Positions 45,330 through 57,252 of a DNA stretch of 64,000 bases are shown here, in pieces; position 1 is the first letter of the stretch, and each line of letters opens with the position of its first letter. Under the pieces are notes generated by a model. The model did no database searches, had not been told where the DNA came from, and saw only the letters and a program-made list of their open reading frames with translations. The position numbers and the translations under genes are program-made. The DNA comes from Balamuthia mandrillaris (lineage: Eukaryota; Discosea; Longamoebia; Balamuthiidae), in the NCBI GenBank assembly GCA_031835245.1, contig JAVKOQ010000003.1:199501-263500 (forward strand). Reading direction: 5' to 3'.

Positions 45330-46235
45330 TGTGATTGATTTAATAAAAAAGTTTTTTCTGTTGGGTGTGCAGACAAAAAAATAATGGATAGAGTGATGGA
45401 GTCAGTTTCAGATTAACGGGAGAAGAACACCTAGAAATGACGAGTCCAAAAATACAAACACACCAAAAAACTTAATAAAAAAAATCAAACACACACAAGG
45501 ACTGTGAGAAAAATGAACAAATCCTTGTTTTTTGTTTGTTTGTGTTCTTGTCTTTCACTCTTTTCTTTCCCTTCGAGACACACACACACAAAAAAAAAAT
45601 AATTGAACGATAATCGTCCGTGAAAAAGAAAGAGAGAGCGACTTGCTCGAAGAGCAAGAGAGAGAAGCGCTCAAACAAACAAATTTAAAAAAAAAAACTC
45701 GAACAAACCTACACTCTACAGCTGGCCTGCTTTACCTCTCTTCCTCCCCTTTCGCTCTCTTTTTTTTTTGTTTGGGTAAGTGTGCGTTGAAGCTGTGAAG
45801 GCCTCTATCGCAATTTAATTTTATGTTTTTGGTTGGTCTCCCTTTTTTTGGTTGCAAACCCAAAAGAAAATAATAAAGACGGTTGGCTTGTCGTGGCAAT
45901 AGGGCGGGCGCGAGTGGCGCTGGGTGGGAGTGTGTCCAGCGAGCGGGCGGCGAAATAATTTTTTTCAATTTTCTGTCTGCCAATGGCAGCGCTTTTGGCA
46001 CGTCAGCTTTTACCTTTCATTTGTATGCTTACGTCATGTAATTAGATTGCCCGAGGGGTCTAGTTCATACTGATTTTGTGTCGACAGAAATATTTGCACT
46101 GCCACGAAAAAAACAAAACATTCGTTTAGAGTGGGAGGAATCCCATTTTTTTTTTCTTTGTTTGACCCAACTCACGAAATAAAAAAGGAAGGGCAAGGGA
46201 CGATGCAAAAATAACAACAACACCACAGAGAGTTT
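45330..46235. other. Spacer between LysRS 3' end and Arp3 5' end
   Basis: About 900 bp with no coding signal. It contains A/T-rich tracts near Arp3. A GC-richer patch at 45890-46040 has a GGGCGG box, a CCAAT box (about 45980), CACGTCAG at 45999 and TACGTCAT at 46030-46037. A perfect TGTCGACA lies at 46079-46086. These may be distal Arp3 promoter elements, since both neighbouring genes are on the minus strand. Confidence 0.45.
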
Positions 46236-48750
46236 TTATGATGCTTGTTCGTTGTTGTTGTTGTTGCTTCCGCCGGCCTCCTCGGGCTTCATGGCAGGGA
46301 AGAGCAGCACCTCCTTGATGTTGATGTTGTCCGTCAAGAACATGGTCATGCGGTCGATGCCCATGCCCCAACCGGCAGTGGGAGGCAGGCCATACTCCAA
46401 ACTGGTACAGAACACTTCGTCGACCAGTTGAGCTTCCTCATCACCTGCTGCTTTGTCCTTGGCTTGGGCCTCAAAGCGTTCGCGCTGAATGTGAGGGTCG
46501 TTCAATTCGGTGTAGGCATTGCAAATCTCCTTGGTGTGCACGAACAACTCGAAGCGTTCGGTCAAGCCGGGCTTAGATCGATGCCTTAGTTTTGTTATAC
46601 AAGGTTAAAATCAAAACCGAAACAAAAAATGAAGAGAGAGAAAGAAATGTGAAATAGAAGAGTGAAGAGAAAGGAAATGGGACAGTACCATTTGGCCAAA
46701 GGACTCATGATTTGAGGGTGCTCCAAAATAAAGGTGGGGTTGATGCACTGCGGCTCAATGAATTCGCCCACAAGCTTTGTTAAGTAGTTTTTGTGAGACA
46801 ATGAAACATACAAAAGCAAAGAAAACAAACAATTGATAAAGAAAGTCAACTGTGACAATAAAATACCTTGTCCAACAAGCGAGCAGTAGTCAAAGGAGGA
46901 GCGCACTCAACGCCCAATTCCTTGCATTTGTCGATCAAATACTGTCTCGTCGCTATTGTTTAATATTAATATTGTTAAACGTCAACACAACAACAAAAAA
47001 AAAACCAAAATACGGCAAAAAAAAAGAACCGTACATTCAGCGGCATAGTCTTCGGGCACCTTGACGCCATGCTCTGCCAAACCCTCCATCATGGGGATCC
47101 TCCTGAATGGAGGAGTAAAGTCGATCTCAACGCCGGGACCCTCAGGGCCTTGCGGGTGGTACGTGATCTTGTAGCCGCCGGTGAGCTCCTTGACCATGCC
47201 GGAGACCAGCTTCTCCGTTATGTCCAAGAGGTCGTTCACGTCGGCGTAGGCCCAGTAGAACTCGCATGTGGTGAACTCGGGGTTGTGCGTCAAGTCAATG
47301 CCTAAGAAAATAGAACATTTTAGTTCGTTTGGGAGAACCAACGAAGAAAACAACTAAACGAAAAGGGAAACACAAACCTTCATTCCTAAACTGACGACCG
47401 ATTTCATAGACTCTCTCGATGCCTCCGACTACCAACTGCTTGAGGTAAAGCTCAGGCGCAATACGCATGAAGAGGTCCAGGTTGAGGTCGTTGTGATGGG
47501 TGATGAAAGGCTTGGCGGCGGCTCCTCCGGCAATCATGTTCATCATGGGCGTCTCCACTTCCAAGAAGCCCCTTGTGTCCAAGAAACGCCGGATGTAATT
47601 GATGATCTTGGCGCGCTGGAAGAAGATGTCACGAATGTGGTTATTGACGATGAGGTCAAGGTAGCGCTTGCGGTAACGGATCTCTTGATCCACGAGCTTT
47701 TGGCCCTTAGCCGCGTTGGGAAGCATGTGAAGGCAAGGGGAGAGGAGCTTCACGGTTCTGGGGATTATGCTAAGTTCGCCTCTCTTGGCCTTGGCTTTTG
47801 GTTGTTGGTATTTGTTGTATTAGGATAACCAAGGAAAAAGAAATAGAGAACGAAGACATCAGCGGAAGGCATAGCTTACCAGGGAATCCGCTAACACCAA
47901 TGACGTCTCCTCTGCGAAGCATGTTGTGAACCTTGAAGAAAGCCTCTTCGCTCTCATATTCACTGCGAACAAGTGTAATGTCAGTGAAATAAGGAGGGAA
48001 GAAGCAAAAGCGAGTTTTTTGCACTTACCGAACGTCGGACAGAACCTGCAGTTTGGTGCCATTGCCCTGAAGATCATAGAACACCAGCTTGGAACCGCTT
48101 GTACGCTTGCTCAAAATACGTCCTTACAGTTGAGAAAGCAACGGCAGTGAGAAAAGAGAGTTTCCTCACAAACACAGCACTGAAAAAAAAAAGAGGTGGT
48201 ACCAGCAACAGAAACGGACACCTCCGGCTGTTTAGTGTCGTTCTCAAGGTGAGAGAATTGAGCAATGTACTCGGGCAAAGTGTGGGTGACCTCGAACTTG
48301 TGAGGATACACGTCCAGGTTCTCCTGCTCTCTCAACTCTTGCAGCTTGCCCACACGATTGTCGAAATATTTCTGAGTAAGAGAAAAAAAAATAGTGTCAA
48401 AACAACAAAACGGAAAGTGTAAAGTGAGCGAGTGCAAAAGTGGTGGACTTACGCTGGGATCGATGGGATCCTCGTCCACGAGCTTGTGCTTTTGTCCGTC
48501 GCTCGGCTCACGAGCGGCAGCGGCCTTCTTCTTCTCCTCTTTCTTGGCAGCAGCTCGTTGCGCTCTCTCTCGTCGCTTCTGCTCACTGTTTTTTTAACAA
48601 AAAAAATAATCCATTAGCACAAAAAAAAAGCATGAATGAATGAAAGGAAAGGAAGAGGAGAATATCATCATAAAATTAAAATAGAAGAAATACAAACTTC
48701 TTGCTCAGCTTTTCCTCTCCAGCGCCGCCAGTGTTTTCGACAGGTTCCAT
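46236..48750 (-). CDS. KARS1: Lysyl-tRNA synthetase, class II
   Basis: Charges tRNA-Lys. A Lys/Ala/Glu-rich N-terminal helix typical of eukaryotic LysRS ([20 protein letters not shown]) precedes the OB-fold anticodon domain ([49 protein letters not shown]). The catalytic core shows motif 1 region [20 protein letters not shown] to [10 protein letters not shown], motif 2 [13 protein letters not shown] followed by [13 protein letters not shown], and motif 3 [15 protein letters not shown]. The C-terminus is Asn-rich. Start ATG at 48750, TAA at 46236, with about ten exons. No mitochondrial presequence is seen in this form, so it is probably the cytosolic enzyme. Confidence 0.95.
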
Positions 48751-49574
48751 GTTCTTGTGTGTGTGTGTGATTATAAAATCAAAAAAAATAAAATAAATAA
48801 GCTGCGAGTAGTGAAGATGAGATCAGGTCCCGCTACTCTGTTTCTTTTAAGTTTCGCCAATGTCAAATAATTTATTTTTTTGGGTCTATTTTCTTTCTTT
48901 TTTGTCGTTTTCTGAGTAATTTCTTAGGATCCATTCGGATGCGCGGTGGAGGAAAATCCCTGTGTTCCCCGGACAGGAAATTCTGGACGAGCGGGACGAC
49001 CGAAAAAGTCCCATCCGTGGAGCTGCATGAAAATATCATGACGTCGTGACGAAAGAAATGGCCAGAAAAGAGCAAATTTTGCACACAAGAAAAGGAAGAG
49101 GAAAGAAAAGATCATAATACTTCATGGAGGAGCGTGGGAAGGGTTGTCGCAAGAGAGGGAATGATTTTGCCATATGTTTGTGCAGCTGCCCGAGGACGGG
49201 GTGACAGTGGTTGCCTGGACCTGCAAGTGCAGGGAGGGAGGATAGTAGGCAACCTTTCAGTTCAAACTGCCAGCAAAGGATTGAGGAGGCGAGAAACCAG
49301 TCCTCCCCGAACTTACCAAGGAAAAAGTAAGTCGATGCAATCTTGGGTTGGTTTGAAGAGTAGCCGAGACCCACATTTTGATGCTTCCTCTGGTCGCAGA
49401 GTCAAGGCAACAAGAGTTCCAGGTACACAACGGCTCAAAAGAAGAAGAAGAACAAGGAGAACCAAGAAGAAGAAAGCGTTACAGAAAAAAAAGAAAAGCA
49501 TTGTTGCAAAAATAAAAATAAGACTGCTTGGACAATAACAAAAGGGAAGTTGTTTTTCTTTAAGTGTTACACTG
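48751..49574. other. Spacer between Rab7 3' end and LysRS 5' end
   Basis: About 820 bp of mixed composition. It has a TGACGTCG near-CRE at about 49039. A plus frame at 49161-49538 (125 codons, basic tail) matches no known family and is not called. The region presumably holds the Rab7 3' UTR and the LysRS promoter. Confidence 0.4.
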
Positions 49575-49670
49575 TTAGCCGCAGCATCCGCCCTTGGCGT
49601 TGCCACCTTCAGCCAAGTTCTTGACGTCAGGGATATCAATGCTGTGAAACAAATATATAAGTAAATAAAG

Positions 49671-49714
<44 letters not shown>

Positions 49715-50751
49715 AGAGAGAGAAGTACGGTGGCTCGTCAGGAATGCGGGAGAGAGCAAGTTGAGCAGCGGCAAAGAAGGCTTGGTCTACATTAACAGCA
49801 TCTCGTGCACTGAATAAAACAAAAGTGAGAAACAAGGAGATTACATCTAAATACCCCAGAAAAACAAAGAGAGCAGAACAAAGAAGGAAGGATGGCGAAC
49901 AAACGGAGGAAAGGAGAAAGACACAAAAAGAACAAAGAGAGAACAAGGAGAAAGGAGAAGAGAGGAAGCAGAAACAAGAACAAGAAATATTTACCTTGCT
50001 TCGAAGAAGGGCATGTCGCCTCTCTCTCGACACCAGTTTTCTCCGGCCTTGGTAGAGACCGCTCTCCTGTCCTCCTGGTCCACTTTGTTGCCAATGACCA
50101 CGAAGGGGTAGTGGTCAGGGTCCGTAACGTTGGCCTGGACCAAGAACTCTGTCCGCCAGTTGGTCAGCGCCTCGAAGCTCTTGCTGTTGCACACGTCGTA
50201 GACCAGGATGCAGCAGTCCGCTCCTCTGTAGAACGAGTTTCCTAACGATTGGAAACGCTCTTGTCCAGCAGTGTCCTTTGTTGTTTTTGGTTTGTTCAGG
50301 TTTCATGTGTTCTTTCCTTAGGTTTAAAAGAGCTCCCAAAAAAAATATATATGTACCCAGATCTGAAGGGTGATGAACTTCTTGTCCACTTGGACCTCTT
50401 TGGTGAGAAAGTCAGCGCCAATGGTGGCTTTGTACTGTTCGCTGTACTTCTTGTTGACATAGCTGCAATAAAAACAACAAAATGTTAACCAAAGAAATGT
50501 TAGAGGCTCGAGATGAGGCTCAGAAGAAAAAATAAAATAAACGTACCGATCCATCAAAGAGGTCTTTCCAACCCTTTTATTTATTTATTGTTTTGTTAAT
50601 AAAGAGTAAGCAATGAGAATTGGTTTTGAAAAAAAAAAACAGAGGAAGAGGAAGAGGAAGATGAAAAGAGAAAGCAAAAGCAGAAGGAGGGCCTCGCGTA
50701 CCCACTATCCCCCAACAAAATCACTTTTAGCAAAGCTCTACGCTGCGCCAT
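49575..50751 (-). CDS. RAB7: Rab7-type small GTPase
   Basis: Controls late endosome, lysosome and autophagosome traffic. Exons join as [46 protein letters not shown]..., then [48 protein letters not shown], and IDIPDVKNL. The effector region [14 protein letters not shown] is exactly Rab7-like. The C-terminus is GGCCG, a CCx-type double-cysteine prenylation end. Six exons; an intron at about 49632-49730 carries a sense-strand CT tract near the donor. The ATG is at 50751. A TGAGTCAG AP-1-like site and a TGTCGACA (51059) lie upstream. Confidence 0.95.
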
Positions 50752-51133
50752 CTCTTCTTATCGTCAATAAATAATCAAAAAAAAGGGTGATGCGCGCACG
50801 CTTGGTGAGTCAGTTTTTTTCTTATGGCCAAAAGTTTTAACAAAACAGACAGAAACACAAAAAGGAACAGAAGATGAAAACATCAAAACAGCGACCTTCC
50901 TTCCTCGTTCCCTGTCCCTTTTTTTTTTCTACAGTTGGAAATGAAGCCCACTTCTTTTTTTTCGTTTGAATAAACTACCAAAAAAGTCCGAATAATTCAT
51001 CGAATAATTCAGACTTTCTTTTTATTTGGAGAAATTATTACGATTTTTTGTACACCATTGTCGACATTTAATAAAAGGGGAATTTTCAACCAAAAACTTA
51101 ATTTGTTGATCCCTGGAATCGAACCCGTGATGA
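50752..51133. other. Spacer between katanin p80 stop and Rab7 start
   Basis: A/T-rich, 382 bp. It contains TGAGTCAG at about 50805 (AP-1-like) and a perfect TGTCGACA at 51059-51066. The B-box-like 11-mer at 51115-51125, on the minus strand just after the katanin stop, does not fold as a tRNA. Confidence 0.4.
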
Positions 51134-54061
51134 TCAGGGCCGATGAGAAAGAGCGGAGGAAGAGGAGGAAGAAGGGGAGGGGAGGAGGCTCCACAGAGGC
51201 TGACCGGCCTGCAACACTTTGGAGGAGGAGCGAACGAGAGGGGTGGAGTAGGCGCCTTTGCTCCGGCTCAGCTCCTCCAACCTGGGCTTTGTTTGTAGAA
51301 ACAGTTGCAGGCATTCCTCCCGTTTGGAGCTGCGTTCCTCTGCCACGAGATTGGCTGTGGTGGTGTGGTGATCTCTTGGTGACCGCGACTTGCCGCTCCC
51401 CGTTGCTTCTTGATCCAAAAAGTACACTACAAGTACGTGCAGAGCAGCAATGCCTTCAATAATGTAGCTGCAATGAGAGAGAGAGAGTCAAAAAACTGCG
51501 TTAAAAAAGAAGTGAGAAGCCAAACAAAAAAACCTACTCTTCAAACGGAGAAGACATCAGTTTCTGCAATACCGGCAACAATAACGCACACACCTCCAAC
51601 GTCAACACCTGCTTCCACTTGTCTGCCCCATTCCCATTTCCTCCCTCTTGCTCACCTGCTCCTCCTCCCGACAACACGGCCTGACGACCCTCCAAGCCAA
51701 GCAAAACGTGCAAGACATCCGCACAAACGCCGGCATCGTTCATCTTTGCCATTTGGAGGAGGGCCGTGGTGCGGTCGCCACGGTTCCAGAGGGCCTTGAT
51801 GGCCCTGGTCCGGCTGAGGCGGGAGCTAAGCACGCTCATTTGGTCCTGGTGTTGGTGCAGCACGCTTTCCAGGAGGTTCGTCTCGGATAAGGGCGCTCCT
51901 GCTCCTCCTCCACTTTGGTCCTTTTTTTATTCGAGCAAAAGTACCTTGAGTGAACTGAAGAAGAAAGCAAAAAAAAAAAAAGCAAAGCATAGCAAAAGAA
52001 AGAGAACAAACCAGGAACGCTTCGATGGAAAGGCCAATGGGTTTTTGACGGTCTGGTTGAAGCAGAGGTGTCACCACGGGTGGTGCATCATTGCCAGCAT
52101 TACAACTGGTTTGTTGGTGGGTGTTGCTGATGGCACCAACGCTTTCTTGTTTGTCGGTTGATGATTGTTCTTGTTGCGGGTGTTGTTGCTGTGGGCTAAA
52201 GTCGCTGATGATGGGATGTACTGAAGAAGAGGAAGAAACGGTTTTGGTTGGTTGTGATGATGGCAGTTGTGCATGGGTGATGGGCTTTGTCTGTAGTACA
52301 TCTTCTTGTGGTATTGTTGCTGCGGTTACATTCTTTTCTTAAGTTAGTATTGCTTTTTTTTTTCCAAGCTCAAAACAGAGAAGCGAAGCAAAGAAGCAGA
52401 GAGAAGAGAAGAGAAAGTCGAAACGTGCGGTACCTTCAAATCCAAAAACCAAATGCTGAACTTGTCTTTGGAGAGGGAGCACGAAAGCAGCTGGTTCGTG
52501 GATGGCAAAATGTGAAGGTCGCCGGCGCTTCCTCCAACAGCAGGCGAAGAAGGATCAGCCGCAAAGAGGGCAATGGGGGGACGAACAAAGTCCGGCCATC
52601 GCGTCACCATGTTAACCCCTCCTTCGCTGTGAGAACTAACGAGGCTCGTCCCATCCGGAGTGAACAACAAGGAACAAACGGAACCTGCCGTTTTGCTGAT
52701 CGTGGAGGTAGCGGTGAAGGAATCGAGATCCCAAACGCGGATCACGCCTTGCCCATTGCCGGTGGCCAAGAAGAACTCGTCGGGATGAAAGGCAATGGAG
52801 CGGATGGCTTCATGATGGTGGTGCCCTCCTCCTCCTCCGATGGTAGTTTGAGAAGAATTGGGCGATAGGTTGTGCAATAACTTTCCAGCTGTAAGATCCC
52901 ATATCTTAAAGAGTGAACGCGTTAAACAAGGATGCAAAACAAAAGAAAGAAAAGCACACTAAGAAACGAAAAAAAAAAAAAAACAAACAAGAAAACAAGG
53001 AGCTTGCATAAAGAACCTTTGTGAGCCCTTCTTGGCCACCGGAGACCACCCATTGGCCATCCGGGCTGAACCGAATGGAAAGGATGGAGGAGAGATGTCC
53101 GTTGTAGGTTTGAATGCATTCCTTGCGCCTTACATCCCACAGCTTGAGATGGTTACCGGCACACGAAGCAAGAAAGTTGCCGTAGGGATGAAACTCCATT
53201 CTCACGTCCTCTCCACTCAAAGCAGAGACTTGATCAAAGGTGCGAACGACTATATAAAGGATAAGTAAACGGAAAAGACCAAAACTCTCACAAAGAAGAA
53301 GTAGCAGAACAAAGAAGAAGAAGAAGAAGAAGAAGAAGAAGAAGAAGAAGAGAAGAAGAAGAACACGAAGAAGGAGGAGAAGAAGAAGAAGAACAAGAAC
53401 AAGAACAAGAACAACAAGAACAACAAGAACAACAAGAAGAACGAACAACAACAACAACAACAAAGAAGAACAAAGAAGAAGAACAAGAAAGAAGAACAAG
53501 AAGAAGCACGAGAAGAAGGAAGAGGAGAATACGAAGAAGAAATGAGAAAGAAAACGACAAACCTTGACCTCTGTGAAGATCCCAAAGCTTGAAACAACCG
53601 GTGGAAGAGGTGGCGGCCAACAAGTCCTCGTTGCCGTTGAAAGCGACGCAGGTCACGTTTCCTTTCTGAAGATCTGTGAGAGTCTGAAAAGAAGAGAACA
53701 AAAGTGAGTCGTTGTTTGAGGAAGCTGTTTCATCGGAAAGAAAAACGGAACCATTATGTTCTTTGTCTTTGTGGTACTCCACAACTTTACCAACCCATCA
53801 GCTCCTCCGGTGGCAATCTTTTGGCAAAAAACAGTGAGATGAACATATCGCAAGAGGCAGAGAACAGCTCCGTTACCATTCGCCCCGTGCGTTTGCCGAG
53901 AGTAGCACAGCTGATCACCGGCTCATGTGCGCTGGTCTCCTCTTTTGATCAAACACATACAAGTTTTTTTAAAAATACAACACAGTGTCAATCCTCATGT
54001 CCGGTCCTCAAACTCTCTTTTGATTATATAACGTACGAATCTTCTGCAGGTGTCTCGTCAT
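51134..54061 (-). CDS. KATNB1: Katanin p80 WD40 regulatory subunit
   Basis: Targets and regulates the katanin p60 microtubule-severing ATPase at centrosomes and spindle poles. A short first exon (MTRHLQKI) joins QETSAHEPVISCATLGKRTG, co-linear with animal p80. WD repeats follow: IATGGADGLVKLW, CVAFNGNEDLLAATSSTGCF, MEFHPYGNFLASCAGNHLKL, FSPDGQWVVSGGQEGLTK, IRSIAFHPDEFFLATGNGQG, and VCSLLFTPDGTSLVSSHSEG. After a low-complexity linker comes the con80 domain that binds p60 (SRTRAIKALWNRGDRTTALL, ADVLHVLLGL, LEVCALLLPVLQKLMSSPFE). Stop at 51134. One intron (about 53280-53560) is packed with AAG/AAC-type trinucleotide repeats. An E2F-like site lies about 195 bp upstream of the start. Confidence 0.9.
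53300..53530. repeat. Trinucleotide-rich repeat zone (GAA/GAAC) in katanin intron
   Basis: Plus-strand tracts of GAA, AACAAG and ACA units, i.e. TTC/TTG/TGT on the sense strand, fill most of one katanin intron. Confidence 0.8.
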
Positions 54062-54110
54062 TCTTTTGCTTCTTCGGTGGCAACTTCTTTTTTTTTAACT
54101 TCCACCTCTC

Positions 54111-54146
<36 letters not shown>

Positions 54147-54398
54147 CTTATATTTTGATCGATGAAAATCCAATCCAAATCCCAATCAATCTTGCTTTTC
54201 TTCTTCTTCGCTGCAACCCACACCACAAACCCACCCTGCTACTTGATTCCACATTTTTGGCGGGAAAATGTCGACTATTATCCGGAGATATGGACAGACC
54301 GTGCTCATGTGAGAGATCTGTCCAGAAAGATCCCTTTGCTCCCTGGGAGGCAGGGCTGGACTTATTTTTCTCCAACTGGTTAGGACCTGAAAGAAAAA
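54062..54398. other. Divergent spacer between katanin p80 and F-box/ankyrin gene 1
   Basis: 337 bp. It contains a plus-strand (CT)n tract at 54105-54147, an E2F-like site at 54254-54268 and a near-match TGTCGACT at 54269-54276. A plausible acceptor TTAG at about 54382, just before the F-box ATG, fits a 5' UTR intron in the F-box gene. Confidence 0.45.
54254..54268. promoter_or_regulatory. E2F/DP-like site TTTGGCGGGAAA
   Basis: Perfect match to the E2F consensus TTTSGCGSGAAA inside a longer T/A-flanked core, in a divergent promoter about 195 bp from the katanin start and 130 bp from the F-box/ankyrin start. E2F drives S/G2 genes in animals and plants; use here is inferred. Confidence 0.5.
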
Positions 54399-55556
54399 AT
54401 GGAAAGAAAGCGGGAGGACGGAAGAAAGCGGAAACGGCACCTGAACAGCAATGAAGGCGACCCTCCTCCTTCAGGGCAAACCCCATCCTCGCTCAGCAAA
54501 GAAGAGCACACTGTCACAGACCTTCCCTTGCCCGACGAGCTTCTCTGCCACATCCTGCAGCTCACTGGCCCCTTGTATGCTGCCATAGCGGCCAGAACCT
54601 GCCGCCGGTGGTACGCCTGCTGCCCGCGCAAGCTCCGTAGCCAGCTCAGCCTTCGTGGCGTGTGTCGAACGCTTCCCTTGCTGCGCTGGGCCGAGCAGAA
54701 CCTCTGTCCTGTGTCCGACACGCGCCTCTGTGCTGCCGCCGCGGCAGAAGGCCAGCTGGAGGCCCTGCACTGGTTGCGCAAGCGGGCCTGCCCTTGGGAC
54801 AGCGCTACCTGCCACAACGCCGCACGAGGGGGTCACCTGGCCGTCCTGCTCTGGGCTCGTCAACAGGGTTGCCATTGGGACCATCATACCTGCAGGCACG
54901 CCGCTGCTGGTGGTCAGTTGGAGGTGCTGCAGTGCCTTCATCTCAACCACTGCCCCTGGACAGAGGCTACCACCATCATAGCAGCCGAAGAGGGACATCT
55001 GTCGGTGCTGCAATGGGCCGTGGAGCATGGCTGTCCTTGGAATAGGAGCACCCTTTTCCATCGTGCCGCAGCCCGAGGCCATCTGCACATTCTCAAATGG
55101 CTCATAGAGGAGAAGAGCTGTCCCCTGTCAGCTACAGCTTGCTGCTACGCCGCGGAGGGAGGTCACCTGCACGTACTAAAGTGGTTGCGAGACAAAGGGT
55201 GTCCTTGGGACTCTCGCACCTGCGCGAATGCTGCCCGAGGAGGCCATTTGGAGTTGCTGCAATGGGCTAGACAGGGCTCACCAAGCGAAAGACCTTGCCC
55301 GTGGAACAGCGTCACCTGCTACAACGCAGCTTGGGGCGGGCATCTGAAGGTGCTGCAATGGGCAAGGGACAACGGATGTCCATGGAACGCCCAGACATGC
55401 TACTTTGCAGCCGAGGGCGGGCATCTGGAGGTGCTGCGTTGGGCCTTGGAGAACGGGTGTCCCTACGACAAGAAGGCTTATTTTTGGGCCCAGCAGAAGG
55501 GACACATGGCGGTGTGCAGATGGCTGGAGGCCAACGGGTACCACAGTGCTCCTTGA
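54399..55556 (+). CDS. F-box/ankyrin-type repeat protein, paralogue 1
   Basis: A probable SCF-type substrate receptor. It is intronless, 385 residues. The basic N-terminus MERKREDGRKRKRH is followed by an F-box-like helix set (LPLPDELLCHILQLTGPLYA, then AARTCRRWYACCPRKLRSQL). About ten degenerate repeats of 26-31 residues follow, of the form GGHLxVLxWARxxGCPWxxxTCxxAA. These are ankyrin-like units in which Cys-Pro-Trp recurs. The last repeat is degenerate and the protein ends EANGYHSAP. Its units have diverged from one another, unlike those of the inverted paralogue at 59635-60801. The repeat style is common in protists, oomycetes and giant-virus genomes. The ATG lies in an A-rich leader. Confidence 0.85.
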   Translation: MERKREDGRKRKRHLNSNEGDPPPSGQTPSSLSKEEHTVTDLPLPDELLCHILQLTGPLYAAIAARTCRRWYACCPRKLRSQLSLRGVCRTLPLLRWAEQNLCPVSDTRLCAAAAAEGQLEALHWLRKRACPWDSATCHNAARGGHLAVLLWARQQGCHWDHHTCRHAAAGGQLEVLQCLHLNHCPWTEATTIIAAEEGHLSVLQWAVEHGCPWNRSTLFHRAAARGHLHILKWLIEEKSCPLSATACCYAAEGGHLHVLKWLRDKGCPWDSRTCANAARGGHLELLQWARQGSPSERPCPWNSVTCYNAAWGGHLKVLQWARDNGCPWNAQTCYFAAEGGHLEVLRWALENGCPYDKKAYFWAQQKGHMAVCRWLEANGYHSAP

Positions 55557-55732
55557 AGCGTCGACACAAATCGATTGCAACGATTCGTCGATCTTTGATT
55601 ATTTCAACCAATCAAAAACGGGTTAGCCACGTCAGCTCTATTATTTGTAGACTTAGTAAACTGAACTCGATTGGAGCACAATTGGTTCAACTGTCCAAAC
55701 AAAAAATAAATAAAAGAAAAGAAAAAAGAAAG

Positions 55733-55942
55733 ATGGAAGAACCAACGACAAGTACGACGGCGCAGCAGCAGCAACCACAACAAGCTCCCTATGTCTCTCT
55801 TCCGGCTCCTTGCGATGCGTTGGTATACTCCGACAGCGACAAATTGGCCGTGGCAACCTCCAACCTCACCGGAAAGATTTGGAACGGCGAGGTCCTCATC
55901 TTTGAGGGCAAAAACAAGAGGCGCTGCTTCACAACAGGTTTG

Positions 55943-55977
<35 letters not shown>

Positions 55978-56524
55978 CTTTTTTTGTGACTGTGCTTTCA
56001 GTGACGCGCTCGCTCACTCACCCAATCACCTGTTAGCGAGTGGCAATTGCGACATTTGTTGGTTGGGTCCAAAGAGCGAGTACGCTGTCTCTGCAACGGA
56101 TGAAGGAGCCATCTTTTTGTGGTCACTGCTGGAAGCCAATGTGGACAAAGCGAAGCAAGTCTTTGCGGAGCACGACGACACTGTCTCTGCCCTTTGTGCC
56201 AGTCCGAATAACCACAACGAGTTCGTCTCGGGCAGTTGGGACACGAAGTATGTTTTATTTATAGGTTTTATGAGGAGAGAGGTGAGGGAAGAGAGAGGAG
56301 AGAGAGGAGAGAGAGAGAGAAGAGGGTGAGGGGAGGGAGAGAAGCTTTTCCTTTGTTTGCCAACAGATACTTGAACAAAAGGGCAAAGATATGGGACACG
56401 GAAGAAGGTCGTAGTTCAGTAACCCTGGAAGGTCATTTGGACTCCATTTACACGCTCGACTGGAACAAGAAAGATCCCAACATGATTCTTACTGGCGGAA
56501 AGGTACATTCATCTTCGCTCTTTT

Positions 56525-56565
<41 letters not shown>

Positions 56566-57209
56566 TGATGAGGTGAGACACATTACATTTCTCGGTAACC
56601 CATAAAAGGACAAGCGCATCCTCAACTGGGATAAGCGACAAGGATTGGTTGCGCAAAGGTACCAAATGCCATGCGGTGTGTTCAGTGTAGCCGTCAATCC
56701 TCAAAATGAACACGTCTTTGCCGCTGGTAACATCATCCTCCTTACCTTTGTTTTGTTGCCGATTTCTTATCCTTTCTTTGACTTGTTGTTTTGTATTTGT
56801 GTGTCCAGGTTTGGAAGCTGCAGTCGTTCATGTTTATGATACACGAAAGCCAACAGAACCATTGATAGTAGATGTTCGTTTTCATTTTTAAAACACACAC
56901 ACACTCTCTCTCTCTTCCCGTTTTTATCTTACGTTCTAACCATTTCATTCACGTGCGTTTTTTTTGACAAAGGATGCCATTCATGAAGAGAGCGTAAGAA
57001 AAGTAGTTTTCTCTCCACACGACTCCTCTCTTCTTGCCTGTGCTGCCGATGACGCCACCGTCACCGTCTTTCGCACTGACGAACACCACGAAAACGGCCA
57101 GCACTGGTGCGCTTTTCTTCACTTCTTCCATTTCATCCATTCTCGCTATCCCTTTCTCTCTCTCTCTCTCTCTCTCTCGTCGTCGTTCTCCTGATTTTTC
57201 TTCTCTGTT

Positions 57210-57252
<43 letters not shown>

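Noticed and set aside
49161-49538. A 125-codon plus-strand frame with a basic tail
   Set aside because: No family resemblance and no splice or promoter support; it lies in the Rab7 3'/LysRS 5' spacer. RNA data could change this.
51115-51125. Minus-strand GGTTCGATTCC just after the katanin stop, suggesting a tRNA
   Set aside because: The T-stem mispairs at two positions and the upstream sequence is the Ser-rich katanin C-terminus; no cloverleaf.
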